A stretch of 64,000 nucleotides of DNA. Origin: Pseudomonas turukhanskensis. Its GTDB lineage: Bacteria > Pseudomonadota > Gammaproteobacteria > Pseudomonadales > Pseudomonadaceae. A program made the position numbers and the translations under genes. Positions 26,585 through 35,378 of this stretch are shown here, piece by piece. The notes below the pieces were generated by a model, which was not told the origin of the DNA, searched no databases, and saw only the letters and a program-made list of their open reading frames with translations. Where the stretch lies: contig NZ_BSFN01000001.1 of assembly GCF_027922365.1 (NCBI RefSeq), positions 633,671 to 697,670 of the forward strand. Direction: 5' to 3'. Numbering within the stretch: the stretch's first letter is position 1; every line of letters begins with the position of its first letter.

Positions 26585-26642
26585 GCGATCTCCTGGTCGT
26601 CGGCCATGCGGCGCCTTGTCTGGCCTTAGCCCAGGAGATCTC
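26585..26642. repeat. Imperfect palindrome GATCTCCTGG...CCAGGAGATC
   Basis: Perfect ten-base ends GATCTCCTGG (26587-26596) and CCAGGAGATC (26631-26640) with an inner GGCCA/TGGCC pair. The left 29 bases recur with three differences at 17272-17300 beside an unrelated gene, so this is a repeat family rather than a gene-specific hairpin. Confidence 0.65.
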
Positions 26643-26689
26643 GAGTTGCGTTGTCTTCAGTCGAGGTAAGGCTGGATAACAAAGTTTTA

Positions 26690-26774
26690 AGGTCCGCCCC
26701 TGGCTTAAAAAGGGGCCGGCTCTACGAGCCATACCTGCGGCCGGGTTTCTGAGAGGAAACCCGGCCGTTTTTAT
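26690..26774 (+). ncRNA. Candidate structured RNA or 3' UTR with three hairpins
   Basis: Three consecutive hairpins: GCCCCT/AGGGGC at 26696-26716, GGCTC-TAC-GAGCC at 26718-26730 and the long terminator stem at 26738-26767 with TTTTATT. The dense structure and absence of an open frame suggest a processed 3' UTR or a small RNA. No promoter was confidently seen upstream. Pseudomonas carries a conserved gabT RNA motif near polyamine genes; whether this is a relative cannot be decided by eye. Confidence 0.4.
26738..26774 (+). terminator. Intrinsic terminator after kauB
   Basis: CGGCCGGGTTT, loop CTGAGAGG, AAACCCGGCCG and TTTTTATT give an 11-base-pair perfect stem with T-run. It lies 164 bases after the aldehyde dehydrogenase stop and just upstream of the MFS gene, separating the two transcripts. 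Confidence 0.92.
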
Positions 26775-26801
26775 TGGGCAAACCCTGCAAGGAGATGACC
26801 T

Positions 26802-28019
26802 GTGGTCATGCGTTGGGGTACGTATTTCGCCGTGGTCTCGGCGGTGGTCAGCATCGGCCTGGCGCTGGGTGTGACCATGCCGTTGGTGTCGTTGCGCCTG
26901 GAGGGCTGGGGTTACGGCAACTTCGCCATTGGCGTAATGGCGGCCATGCCGGCGGTGGGCGTATTGCTGGGTTCGGTGTTGGCCGGGCGCCTGGCGGCAC
27001 GTTTCGGGACCACGGGGCTGATGCAGATCTGCCTGGTGGTGAGCGCTGTGGGTGTGAGCACCATGGCGCTGTTGCCCAGCTATCCGGTCTGGCTGGTGTT
27101 ACGCCTGCTGCTGGGCGTGGCGCTGACGGTGGTGTTTATCCTCGGCGAAAGCTGGATCAACCAATTGGCGGTAGATCGCTGGCGTGGCCGGCTGGTGGCA
27201 CTGTATGGCACCGGTTATGCACTGAGCCAACTGTGTGGTCCGCTGGTATTGAGTCTGCTCGGCACTAGCACGGACCTGGGTTTCTGGACCGGCACCGGTT
27301 TACTGATCGCCGGCTCGTTGATGTTGTGGGGCCGTACCGGCGCGCCGAGGGTCGATGCCCATAGCGCCTCGGGCCGTGGCCTGTGGGCATTCTGCGCGGG
27401 CATGCCGGCGATTGCCTGGGCGGTGAGCCTGTTTGCCGCCTTCGAAGCCATGATGCTGACGCTATTGCCGGTGTACGGCCTGCGCCAGGGCTTTAGCCAG
27501 GAAACCGCCTTGTTGATGGCCAGCGTGGTGGTGGTGGGCGATGCCTTGCTGCAACTGCCCATTGGCTGGCTGGCGGACCGCATGTCGCGCCAACGCCTGT
27601 TCTTCGGCTGCGGCGTGGTGCTGATGATTTCCAGCCTGTGTGTGCCTTTGCTGCTGCACACGCCGTTGATCTGGCCGGTGTGGGTGCTGTTCGGCGCCAG
27701 TGCGGGCGGGCTGTTTACCCTGTCGCTGATTTTGATTGGCGAGCGCTATCGCGATGACCAACTGGTACGCGCCAATGCCCATATTTCTCAGCTGTGGGGC
27801 ATTGGTTGCCTGATCGGGCCGCTGGTGACCGGTGCGGTGAGCCAGTGGGTGAGCGGGCATGCACTACCGCTGTTGATGGCGGTAGGGGCAGCGGGGTTTG
27901 TGGTGCTGTTGCTGCGGGCAATGGGCTGGGCGAGCCTGCGCCGGCGAAGATGGTTGGTGGGGAATAGACCGCAGAGCCCTCACCCCAACCCTCTCCCAGA
28001 GGGAGAGGGGGCCGATTGA
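26802..28019 (+). CDS. MFS transporter, YcaD-like
   Basis: A 405-residue major facilitator with 12 predicted membrane helices; the loop 2-3 motif GRLAARFG and QLPIGWLADRMSRQR in the second half are characteristic. The GTG at 26802 is preferred because AAGGAGA lies seven bases upstream; the ATG at 26808 would be too far. Substrate unknown; position next to kauB suggests an amine or related solute. The last residues (SPHPNPLPEGEGAD) and the TGA stop are encoded by the interspersed repeat at 27977-28085, so the native C-terminus was replaced or extended. Confidence 0.88.
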   Translation: MVMRWGTYFAVVSAVVSIGLALGVTMPLVSLRLEGWGYGNFAIGVMAAMPAVGVLLGSVLAGRLAARFGTTGLMQICLVVSAVGVSTMALLPSYPVWLVLRLLLGVALTVVFILGESWINQLAVDRWRGRLVALYGTGYALSQLCGPLVLSLLGTSTDLGFWTGTGLLIAGSLMLWGRTGAPRVDAHSASGRGLWAFCAGMPAIAWAVSLFAAFEAMMLTLLPVYGLRQGFSQETALLMASVVVVGDALLQLPIGWLADRMSRQRLFFGCGVVLMISSLCVPLLLHTPLIWPVWVLFGASAGGLFTLSLILIGERYRDDQLVRANAHISQLWGIGCLIGPLVTGAVSQWVSGHALPLLMAVGAAGFVVLLLRAMGWASLRRRRWLVGNRPQSPHPNPLPEGEGAD

Positions 28020-28085
28020 GGTGGGGCTGCATAAGGTGATCGGTTCCCCTCGCCCGCGTGCGGGAGAGGGGCTAGGGGTGAGGGG
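27977..28085. repeat. CCCTCACCCCAACCCTCTCCC inverted repeat
   Basis: Left arm CCCTCACCCCAACCCTCTCC with a local CTCCCAGAGGGAG hairpin and right arm GGGAGAGGGGCTAGGGGTGA are inverted copies about 65 bases apart. This repeat type is common in Pseudomonas and relatives. It begins inside the MFS frame and supplies its last 14 codons and stop, and ends 12 bases before the convergent MocR gene stop. Confidence 0.85.
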
Positions 28086-28096
28086 CTTTTAACGCG

Positions 28097-29521
28097 TCAA
28101 GCGTGCTCGGCCAACAGCCGCGCCACCGTCTCGCCAACAACCCGCACCGCCGCCTCCGTCTTCGCATCCGGTTTGCTCGCGTAGCTCATACGCAGGCAGT
28201 TGCGGTACTTGCCGGCGGCGGAAAAGATGCTGCCCGGCGCGATTTGGATCTTGTGCGGTTTGAGCTCACGGTTCAGGCGAATGCTGTCGAAGCCCTCAGG
28301 CATTTCCACCCAGATCATAAAGCTGCCTTGCGGCCGACTGACCCGAGTGCCGGCCGGAAAGTAGCGGCTCACCCAGTCGATCATCTGGTCGCGGCTGCGC
28401 ATGTACTGCGCGCGCATGCGGCGGATATGCGGCTCGTAATGCCCCGCCTCCAAGTATTCAGTCAGTGCCAGTTGCGGCAGCTGGGCGGTGGTGCCGGTGC
28501 CCATGTATTTCATATGTAGCACGCGCTCCTGGTAACGCCCGGGGGCGATCCAGCCAATGCGCAGCCCCGGCACCACGGTCTTGGAAAACGAGCTGCAGAG
28601 CAGCACCCGACCGTCATCGTCGTAAGACTTGATGGTCCGTGGCCGCGGGTAGTGGTACGCGAGCTCGCCATACACATCGTCTTCAATAATCGCCACGTCA
28701 TAGCGCTGGGCCAGGGCAATCAGGGCGCGCTTGTTGGCGTCGGGCATGATGTAGCCCATCGGGTTATTGCAGTTGGGCGTCAGCTGTATGGCCTTTATCG
28801 GCCACTGTTCGAGGGCAAGTTCCAGGGCTTCGAGGCTGATGCCGGTCAGCGGGTCGGTGGGCAACTCCAGGGCCTTCATGCCGAAGCCTTTCAATGCCTG
28901 CATCACGCCATGAAAGCTCGGCGAGTCGACGGCAACGATGTCGCCCGGCTCGCAAATGGCGCGAATGGCCGCCGACAGCGCTTCGTGGCAGCCGGTGGTG
29001 ATCACAATGTCATCGGCTGGGATCTGGCAGCCGGAATCCACCAACAGCCGCGAAATTTGCTCACGCAGCGGCAAGTGGCCGTGAATGCAGCCGTAGGTCA
29101 GGCCATTGAGGTCCTGCCGGCGGCTCAAGCGCGACAGGGTGCGCAGCAGCGGCTTGAGGGTGGGGCTGGTGTGGTCTGGGCGGCCACGCCCCAGCTGAAT
29201 CAGCCCTTCGCTGCCCGGCGCCACGCTGATCAGCTCCAGCACCTGGTCCCATTGCGACACCTCTACTGGCCGCTGCGCCGTGCGTGTGACCATGGGCAAG
29301 GCCGGCTTCTCCCGTTCTTCGGGCACGAAATAGCCGGACTTGGGCCGGGGCAATGCCAGCCCCTGATCTTCCAGATGGCGGTAAGCCTGCTGCACGGTGC
29401 TCAGGCTGACGCCGTGTTCGGCGCTTAGCGCGCGCACCGAGGGCAGGCGGTCGCCGGGGCGATACAGGCCTTGTTCGATGCGCGATCCGAGCAGCTCGGC
29501 AAGGTTTACATAAAGGGTCAT
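28097..29521 (-). CDS. MocR-family GntR/aminotransferase transcriptional regulator
   Basis: A 474-residue PLP-binding regulator. N-terminal GntR winged helix (about 5-75, GDRLPSVRALSAEHGVSLST) is joined by a linker to an aminotransferase type I fold (about 100-470) with the PLP lysine in SSFSKTVVPGLRIGW and PNCNNPMGYIM. The ATG at 29521 starts the winged helix; upstream in-frame codons are unsupported. It is divergent from the DUF1127 gene; an inverted CCATACAGAT pair between them is a probable operator. MocR proteins sense amines, amino acids or PLP. Confidence 0.9.
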   Translation of the reverse strand: MTLYVNLAELLGSRIEQGLYRPGDRLPSVRALSAEHGVSLSTVQQAYRHLEDQGLALPRPKSGYFVPEEREKPALPMVTRTAQRPVEVSQWDQVLELISVAPGSEGLIQLGRGRPDHTSPTLKPLLRTLSRLSRRQDLNGLTYGCIHGHLPLREQISRLLVDSGCQIPADDIVITTGCHEALSAAIRAICEPGDIVAVDSPSFHGVMQALKGFGMKALELPTDPLTGISLEALELALEQWPIKAIQLTPNCNNPMGYIMPDANKRALIALAQRYDVAIIEDDVYGELAYHYPRPRTIKSYDDDGRVLLCSSFSKTVVPGLRIGWIAPGRYQERVLHMKYMGTGTTAQLPQLALTEYLEAGHYEPHIRRMRAQYMRSRDQMIDWVSRYFPAGTRVSRPQGSFMIWVEMPEGFDSIRLNRELKPHKIQIAPGSIFSAAGKYRNCLRMSYASKPDAKTEAAVRVVGETVARLLAEHA

Positions 29522-29586
29522 GGCGGTTCGCCTGCGGGGCGGCAGAAAAAACAGATCGTGCGTTCTGTAGGGTATTTTGGCAAGAG

Positions 29587-29643
29587 CCATACAGATATGG
29601 CGAAAAATCACCATTCAGCTGGTGAGTGGTGCAATCTGTATGG
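29587..29643. promoter_or_regulatory. Probable MocR operator: inverted CCATACAGAT boxes
   Basis: CCATACAGAT at 29587-29596 and its exact reverse complement ATCTGTATGG at 29634-29643, 37 bases apart, lie in the divergent promoter region. The left box extends into a short palindrome CCATACAGATATGG. Paired boxes at several-turn spacing are typical of MocR regulators, which bind as domain-swapped dimers. Confidence 0.6.
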
Positions 29644-29730
29644 AGTAAATAGAGGTTTTTTGAAACTGTCCTGCTTTTGCGCGGACCGGCATCATCATTT
29701 CCCACATACACACACAGCAGGGTGAGGGAA

Positions 29731-29979
29731 ATGAATGGGCTTAGCGATGTTCGGTTGACCTTGGGTCACAACGAATTGGTGGGAAAACTGGCCGTGGCCA
29801 AAGCGGTGTCCAGCCGCGTGGCTGCACCGAAAGCGCCGATGTCGCGCTGGGCTGCTTTCTGGCGCCGCCTGACCACCCGCCGCGCTTTGCTCAACCTGAC
29901 CGACGCCCAGCTTGCTGATATCGGCATTACTCGCGCCCAAGCGAATTACGAGGCGCTGCGGCCGTTCTGGACGTTGTGA
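29731..29979 (+). CDS. DUF1127 domain small protein
   Basis: An 82-residue protein with a C-terminal DUF1127 domain (WAAFWRRLTTRRALLNLTDA, LADIGITRAQANYE). DUF1127 proteins are small, Arg-rich and in alphaproteobacteria bind RNA or affect phosphate and polyamine-related physiology; in Pseudomonas their role is unclear. ATG at 29731 follows GGTGAGGGAA. Divergent from the MocR gene and likely its regulated target. Basic N-terminal half of about 40 residues is not conserved by eye. Confidence 0.85.
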   Translation: MNGLSDVRLTLGHNELVGKLAVAKAVSSRVAAPKAPMSRWAAFWRRLTTRRALLNLTDAQLADIGITRAQANYEALRPFWTL

Positions 29980-30000
29980 TCGAGGTAGGAGCTTTCATTC

Positions 30001-30026
30001 GTCATTCCCGCGAAGGCGGGAATGAC
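30001..30026. repeat. Single GTCATTCCCGC hairpin arm
   Basis: GTCATTCCCGC GAAG GCGGGAATGAC is a perfect 11-base-pair hairpin, one arm of the repeat family at 5641, 18658 and 38831, here alone between the convergent DUF1127 and oxidase genes. Confidence 0.85.
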
Positions 30027-30043
30027 GGTGCTGGATGCTCCAG

Positions 30044-31357
30044 TTACATCACTTCCTTCAACCGGTGCCACAACATCCCCAACGCCAGCAGCGGCGAGCG
30101 CAGGTATTTTCCGCCGGGGAACGTTACATGGGGCACTTGGGCAAACAGATCGAACCCACGACTTTCCTGCCCGGCAATGGCTTCGCCGAGCAAGCGGCCG
30201 GCCAGGTGCGTGGCGTTTACGCCGTGGCCGGAGTAGGCCTGGGCGTAGAACACATTGCGATGATCCTTAAGTCGGCCGATCTGTGGCAGGCGGTTGGCGC
30301 CGATGCCGATCATGCCGCCCCATTGGAAGTCGATTTTTACCTTGTCCAGGTGCGGGAACACTTCAAGCATTTTCGGCCGCATATAGGCGGCAATGTCTTT
30401 GGGATCACGCCCCGAGTAGTGGCAAGCGCCACCGAACAGCAGGCGGCGGTCGGCCGACAGGCGATAGTAATCCAGCGCCACACGCTGGTCGCACAGCGCC
30501 ATATTCTGCGGAATCAAGGTGCGTGCCTGGGCCTGGCTGAGCGGCTCGGTGGCGATGATATAGCTGCCGGCGGGCAGCACTTTGCCGCCCAGGTTGCTGT
30601 TCAGGCCATTGAGGTAGGCGTTGCAGGCCAGCACCAGATTCTTGGCGCGCACCTTGCCGCTGGCGGTGTGCACGACCACTTCAGTGCCGTAGTCGATACG
30701 GGTAACAGCCGAGTGCTCAAACAGCTGCACGCCCAGTGATTGCGCCGCTGCCGCTTCACCGAGGGCCAGGTTCAGCGGGTGCAGATGGCCCGAGCCCATG
30801 TCGATCAGGCCGCCCACGTAGCGACTGGAGCCGACCACCTGGTGCATATCGTCGGCGTGCAGCAGGCGCAGGTCGTGGCGATAGCCCAAACTGCGCAACT
30901 CGGCGAGGTCCTCGGCAAAGCCTTCCAGGTCGCTGGGCTTGTTGGCCAGGTCGCAGTAGCCCCAGGTGAGGTCGCACGGGATATTGAAGTGCTCGATGCG
31001 CCGGCGAACGATTTCCACCGCTTCCAGGCCGAGCAATTTCAGTTCGCGCACGCCGTCGCTGCCCACCACGTTGGCAAAGCGCTCCACGTCATGGCCCACG
31101 CCGCGAATCAACTGCCCGCCATTGCGCCCGCTGGCGCCCCAGCCCATCTGGTTGGCCTCCAAGAGCACCACCGACAGGCCGCGTTCGGCCAGTTCGATGG
31201 CAGTGTTGAGCCCGGAAAAGCCACCGCCAACGATACAGACGTCCGCTTGCACATCGCCGGCCAGCGCCGGGTAGCTGAGCTGACGGTTGGCGGTAGCGGC
31301 GTAATAGGAAGGGGCGTGGGAGTGCGGGTTCACGGAAGGCTGAACGCTGGCGTTCAT
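30044..31357 (-). CDS. FAD-dependent amine oxidase, PuuB/PauB-like
   Basis: A 437-residue DAO-family flavoprotein. The N-terminal dinucleotide motif VCIVGGGFSGLNTAIELAER near 35 and GASGRNGGQL near 70 mark gamma-glutamylputrescine oxidase (PuuB/PauB) relatives, which oxidise glutamylated polyamines to the aldehydes used by KauB. The C-terminal GIGANRLPQIG and QAYSGHGVNATHLAGR are conserved family segments. In P. aeruginosa the positional counterpart is one of several PauB enzymes (PA5309). Substrate choice among polyamines is inference. Confidence 0.87.
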   Translation of the reverse strand: MNASVQPSVNPHSHAPSYYAATANRQLSYPALAGDVQADVCIVGGGFSGLNTAIELAERGLSVVLLEANQMGWGASGRNGGQLIRGVGHDVERFANVVGSDGVRELKLLGLEAVEIVRRRIEHFNIPCDLTWGYCDLANKPSDLEGFAEDLAELRSLGYRHDLRLLHADDMHQVVGSSRYVGGLIDMGSGHLHPLNLALGEAAAAQSLGVQLFEHSAVTRIDYGTEVVVHTASGKVRAKNLVLACNAYLNGLNSNLGGKVLPAGSYIIATEPLSQAQARTLIPQNMALCDQRVALDYYRLSADRRLLFGGACHYSGRDPKDIAAYMRPKMLEVFPHLDKVKIDFQWGGMIGIGANRLPQIGRLKDHRNVFYAQAYSGHGVNATHLAGRLLGEAIAGQESRGFDLFAQVPHVTFPGGKYLRSPLLALGMLWHRLKEVM

Positions 31358-31519
31358 GTTTGAAATCCTGATTCTTATGTTTGGTAAATTTTACGCAGGA
31401 TAAGCGTGGGGTCCGAGCGAGCCAAGAGCCACGTTGGAAAAAACCTTTGGTCAGGCAGGATTAGGGGGGAATCATGTCGGCTTTGCTACCATGCCGCGAT
31501 ATTCGAGGACGCCCGCCCC

Positions 31520-31873
31520 ATGACCTGCAACAGCCGCAAGATCGACCACCTGCGCCAGCGCATCCCCAGCTTTGCCTGTGTGCCGGGCTGCCACGATTGC
31601 TGTGGACCGGTTACCGCGTCGTCCGAAGAAATGTCGCGCCTGCCCGTGAAAACCGATGCCGAGCATGACGCCGCGCTGGCCGAGTTCAACTGTGTGCACC
31701 TGGGGCCGCAAGGCTGCACGGTGTATGACGAGCGCCCGCTGATTTGCCGTCTGTTCGGCACCACGCCGCGTATGCCGTGCCCGAATGGGCAGCGGCCGCA
31801 GGAATGGATTGATGAGCGGGTGGAAAATGGCGTGCACCAGCTGATTGCCAGCACACGGCAGGTATTGGTCTAG
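31520..31873 (+). CDS. YkgJ-family cysteine cluster protein
   Basis: A 117-residue protein with conserved cysteines in CVPGCHDCCG near 20-28, FNCVHLGPQGCTVYDERPLI, CRLFG and PCP, the arrangement of the YkgJ zinc/iron cluster family. The reaction is unknown. ATG at 31520 is the first that gives the typical start MTCNSRKI; the frame is open upstream without support. It is divergent from the oxidase gene by 162 bases and convergent with dadR, whose stop lies 8 bases away. Confidence 0.83.
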   Translation: MTCNSRKIDHLRQRIPSFACVPGCHDCCGPVTASSEEMSRLPVKTDAEHDAALAEFNCVHLGPQGCTVYDERPLICRLFGTTPRMPCPNGQRPQEWIDERVENGVHQLIASTRQVLV

Positions 31874-31880
31874 GGAGCGC

Positions 31881-32369
31881 TTAGTCCGGCACGGGCAGGG
31901 TCAGGCTTTCCTTCACTTCTTCCATCACGATATAGCTCTTGGACTCACGCACATGCGGGAGTTTAAGCAGGATGTCGCCCAGCAGTTTGCGGTACGAGGC
32001 CATCTCGGAAATCCGCGCCTTCACCAGGTAGTCGAAGTGGCCGGAGACCAGATGGCACTCCAGCACGTGTGGCAGCTTGAGCACAGCCCGTCGGAACTCC
32101 TCGAAAGTATCGCCGGATTTGTAGTCCAAACTAATCTCAACGAATACCAGCAGGCTGGCCTTGAGGTGCTGGGGATTGAGCCGGGCGTTGTAGCCCATGA
32201 TGATGCCTTCGCGCTCCAGGCGGCGAACCCGCTCGGTGCAGGGCGTGGTGGACAGGCCCACGCGTTCCCCCAGCTCGGTGAAGGACAGACGACCGTCTTC
32301 CTGCAGGATCCGTAAAATATTACGGTCGATTTTGTCCAGTTCACGACGGCTCTGATGCTGGGTTCTCAT
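31881..32369 (-). CDS. dadR: Lrp/AsnC-family regulator, DadR
   Basis: A 162-residue Lrp-type regulator: N-terminal helix-turn-helix (LDKIDRNILRILQEDGRLSF, LGERVGLSTTPCTERVRRLE) and C-terminal RAM ligand domain (LLVFVEISLD, HVLECHLVSGHFDYLVKAR). It is divergent from dadA with 156 bases between; in P. aeruginosa the positional homologue DadR activates dadAX in response to L-alanine. Sequence strongly matches Lrp; naming rests on context. Confidence 0.93.
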   Translation of the reverse strand: MRTQHQSRRELDKIDRNILRILQEDGRLSFTELGERVGLSTTPCTERVRRLEREGIIMGYNARLNPQHLKASLLVFVEISLDYKSGDTFEEFRRAVLKLPHVLECHLVSGHFDYLVKARISEMASYRKLLGDILLKLPHVRESKSYIVMEEVKESLTLPVPD

Positions 32370-32525
32370 GGGGAATCTGCCTCTGTATTAAGGGCTTTTG
32401 CCAAGAATTCTCGCCAAATATAGCTATCAATACAGTGAAATGCACTGGCAGGTGGTCCATATACTGCGCGGAATTTCGATCAAGATATCAAACGTCAGCG
32501 TAAAGTCGCGGCGAGGGAGCAAACC

Positions 32526-33824
32526 ATGCGAGTTCTGGTGTTGGGCAGCGGTGTGATTGGTACCACCAGCGCCTACTATCTGGCCCGTGCCGGCTTTGAA
32601 GTGGTGGTGGTCGACCGCCAGGACGCGCCCGCCAAGGAAACCAGCTTCGCCAACGCCGGCCAGGTATCGCCTGGTTACGCTTCACCTTGGGCCGCGCCTG
32701 GCGTGCCGCTTAAAGCCATCAAGTGGCTACTGCAGCGCCACGCGCCGCTGGCCATCAAGGCCACCGCCGATATCGACCAGTACCTGTGGATGCTGCAGAT
32801 GCTGCGCAACTGCACCGCCAGCCGTTATGCGGTGAACAAAGAGCGCATGGTGCGGTTGTCCGAATATAGCCGCGACTGCCTCGACGAGCTGCGCGCCGAA
32901 ACCGGTATCGCCTATGAAGGTCGCAGCTTGGGCACCACTCAACTGTTCCGTACTCAAGCACAGCTCGATAACGCCGCCAAAGACATCGCCGTGCTGGAGC
33001 AGTCCGGCGTGCCGTACGAGCTGCTCGACCGCGACGGTATTGCCCGCGTGGAGCCCGCTTTGGCCGGCGTCACCAATATTCTCGCCGGTGCCTTGCGCCT
33101 GCCGAATGACCAGACCGGCGATTGTCAGATGTTCACCACCCGTCTGGCCGAAATGTGCGTAGAGCTGGGTGTGGAATTCCGTTTTGGTCAGACCATCGAA
33201 GGCCTCGACCACGCCGGCGACCGCATCAACGGCGTGTGGATCAACGGCAAGCTGGAAACCGCCGACCGCTACGTGCTGGCCCTCGGCAGTTACTCGCCGC
33301 AGCTGCTCAAACCGCTGGGCATCAAAGCACCGGTGTACCCGCTCAAGGGTTACTCGCTGACCGTGCCGATCACCAATGGCGATATGGCCCCGACCTCGAC
33401 CATTCTCGATGAGACCTACAAGGTCGCCATCACCCGTTTCGACAACCGCATCCGCGTGGGCGGCATGGCGGAAATCGCCGGCTTCGACCTGAGCCTTAAC
33501 CCGCGTCGCCGCGAAACCCTGGAAATGATCGTCAACGATCTGTATCCACAGGGCGGCAACCTGGCCCAGGCCGAATTCTGGACCGGCCTGCGCCCGACCA
33601 CGCCGGACGGCACGCCGATTGTGGGTGCTACCGCGTACAAAAACCTGTTCCTCAATACCGGCCACGGTACCCTCGGTTGGACCATGGCCTGTGGCTCTGG
33701 CCGCCTGCTGGCTGACCTGATGGCGAAAAAACAGCCGCAGATCAGCGCCGAAGGTCTGGATATCTCCCGTTATGGCCATTCCAAAGAGAGCCTCAAGCAT
33801 GCCCATCCAGCGCCAGCGCACTGA
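32526..33824 (+). CDS. dadA: D-amino acid dehydrogenase small subunit
   Basis: A 432-residue FAD-dependent dehydrogenase that oxidises D-alanine and other D-amino acids to imino acids, passing electrons to the respiratory chain at the inner membrane. N-terminal [19 protein letters not shown] (about 5-23) binds [23 protein letters not shown] near 40 and the C-terminal [20 protein letters not shown] are DadA signatures. GCGAGGGAGCAAACC precedes the ATG. Its 3' end overlaps the RidA gene by 26 bases and dadX follows. Confidence 0.96.
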   Translation: MRVLVLGSGVIGTTSAYYLARAGFEVVVVDRQDAPAKETSFANAGQVSPGYASPWAAPGVPLKAIKWLLQRHAPLAIKATADIDQYLWMLQMLRNCTASRYAVNKERMVRLSEYSRDCLDELRAETGIAYEGRSLGTTQLFRTQAQLDNAAKDIAVLEQSGVPYELLDRDGIARVEPALAGVTNILAGALRLPNDQTGDCQMFTTRLAEMCVELGVEFRFGQTIEGLDHAGDRINGVWINGKLETADRYVLALGSYSPQLLKPLGIKAPVYPLKGYSLTVPITNGDMAPTSTILDETYKVAITRFDNRIRVGGMAEIAGFDLSLNPRRRETLEMIVNDLYPQGGNLAQAEFWTGLRPTTPDGTPIVGATAYKNLFLNTGHGTLGWTMACGSGRLLADLMAKKQPQISAEGLDISRYGHSKESLKHAHPAPAH

Positions 33825-34152
33825 AACCCGTTACAGCGAAATTGTTATCCACAACGGCACGGTCTACCTGGCCGGCCAGTTGGCTGACAGTTACGCAGGC
33901 GACGCGGCCCAGCAGACGCGGGAAACCCTCAACAACATTGACCGCCTGCTCGCCGAGGCTGGTACCGACAAGAGCCGCATCCTGTCGGTGACCATCTACC
34001 TCAAGGACATGGCAAGCGGTTATGCCGGCCTGAATGCCGTGTGGGACGCCTGGGTAACCCCCGGAACCGCACCAGCCCGGGCCTGTGTTGAAGCCAAGCT
34101 CTACACCGACGAAGCGTTGGTGGAAATGACCGTGATCGCGGCCCTGCCATAA
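33799..34152 (+). CDS. RidA-family imine deaminase
   Basis: A 117-residue RidA/YjgF/UK114 protein, which hydrolyses reactive enamine/imine intermediates to keto acids. Conserved segments: [15 protein letters not shown], the family region SVTIYLKDM and the Arg/Glu-containing [19 protein letters not shown]. The start at 33799 lies inside the dadA frame, so translation is coupled. Its position between DadA, which produces 2-iminopropionate, and alanine racemase makes sense as imine clearance. An in-frame upstream ATG at 33772 is less likely. Confidence 0.9.
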   Translation: MPIQRQRTETRYSEIVIHNGTVYLAGQLADSYAGDAAQQTRETLNNIDRLLAEAGTDKSRILSVTIYLKDMASGYAGLNAVWDAWVTPGTAPARACVEAKLYTDEALVEMTVIAALP

Positions 34153-34189
34153 GCAAATCCATCTAGAAAACACCAAGAAGACCGTCGCC

Positions 34190-35278
34190 ATGCGTCCCGC
34201 CCGTGCCCTCATCGATCTCGCTGCTTTGCGCCATAACTACCGCCTGGCCCGCGAACTGACCGGCGCCCAGGCGTTGGCGGTGATCAAGGCTGATGCCTAC
34301 GGCCATGGCGCGGTACGGTGCGCCCAGGCGTTGCAGAGCGAAGCCGATGGCTTTGCGGTGGCCGCGATCGAAGAAGCATTGAGCCTGCGCGCCGCCGGCA
34401 TCACCGGCCCGATCCTGTTGCTGGAAGGTTTTTTTGAAGCCGACGAGTTGGCGCTGATCGTCGAGCATGATTTCTGGTGCGTGGTGCATGCGCCCTGGCA
34501 GCTGGAAGCCATTGAGCGCGCCCAACTGCGCAAGCCGTTGCAGGTGTGGCTCAAGCTGGACTCCGGCATGCACCGGGTGGGCTTTTTCCCGGAGCAGTAT
34601 CAGGACGCTTACCGCCGTCTGCAGGCCAGCGGCAAGGTGGAAAAGATCGTTTTGATGACGCACTTCTCCCGCGCCGACGAGCTGGAAAACCCGCGCAGCG
34701 AAGAACAAATGGCCGCCTTCGCCCAGGCCCGCGAGGGCTTGCACGCCGAGGTCAGTCTGTATAACTCGCCGGCCATCCTCGGCTGGTCGCCAAGGTTTCC
34801 TGCCTTGCAGAAAACCGATTGGGTGCGCTCCGGCCTGATGCTTTACGGTGCCAGCCCGTTCGAAACCCCACACGAGCATGCGGCCCGCTTGCAGCCAGTA
34901 ATGACGCTCGAATCGAAAATCATCAGCTTGCGTGAACTGCCGGCCGGCGAGCCGATTGGCTATGGCGCGCGGTATGTCACTGACCAACCGACTCGGGTCG
35001 GCGTTGTGGCCATGGGCTACGCCGATGGCTATCCGCGCCATGCGCCCAGCGGCACGCCGGTTGCCATCGACGGCCAACCGAGCCGTCTGATTGGCCGGGT
35101 TTCAATGGATATGCTGACCGTCGACCTCACCCATCTGCCTCAGGCTGGTGTAGGAAGCCGGGTGGAATTGTGGGGTAAACAGGTACTTGCCAGCGACGTA
35201 GCGGCTGCCGCGGATACCATTCCCTACCAGATTTTCTGTAATTTGCGACGGGCGCCACTCGTCTATTCCGGGGCTTAG
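34190..35278 (+). CDS. dadX: Catabolic alanine racemase
   Basis: A 362-residue PLP-dependent alanine racemase. PLP lysine is Lys33 in [10 protein letters not shown], the C-terminal-domain catalytic Tyr lies in PIGYGARYV near 259, and the C-terminal [14 protein letters not shown] is typical. It converts L-alanine to D-alanine, which DadA then oxidises. Third gene of the dadA-ridA-dadX operon, 37 bases after the RidA gene, with GAAGACCG upstream. Confidence 0.95.
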   Translation: MRPARALIDLAALRHNYRLARELTGAQALAVIKADAYGHGAVRCAQALQSEADGFAVAAIEEALSLRAAGITGPILLLEGFFEADELALIVEHDFWCVVHAPWQLEAIERAQLRKPLQVWLKLDSGMHRVGFFPEQYQDAYRRLQASGKVEKIVLMTHFSRADELENPRSEEQMAAFAQAREGLHAEVSLYNSPAILGWSPRFPALQKTDWVRSGLMLYGASPFETPHEHAARLQPVMTLESKIISLRELPAGEPIGYGARYVTDQPTRVGVVAMGYADGYPRHAPSGTPVAIDGQPSRLIGRVSMDMLTVDLTHLPQAGVGSRVELWGKQVLASDVAAAADTIPYQIFCNLRRAPLVYSGA

Positions 35279-35378
35279 CGCCGAACCCGAACAGGATTGC
35301 AGTCCAAGTGTTGTAAATACTGAACGCTGTTGCGATGATGCGGCCTCAAATCCGTATCTTCCCAAGGGGGCTCTATCA

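Noticed and set aside
24832..26607. 591-codon open frame on the minus strand
   Set aside because: Antisense to the aldehyde dehydrogenase gene; no conserved motif or RBS.
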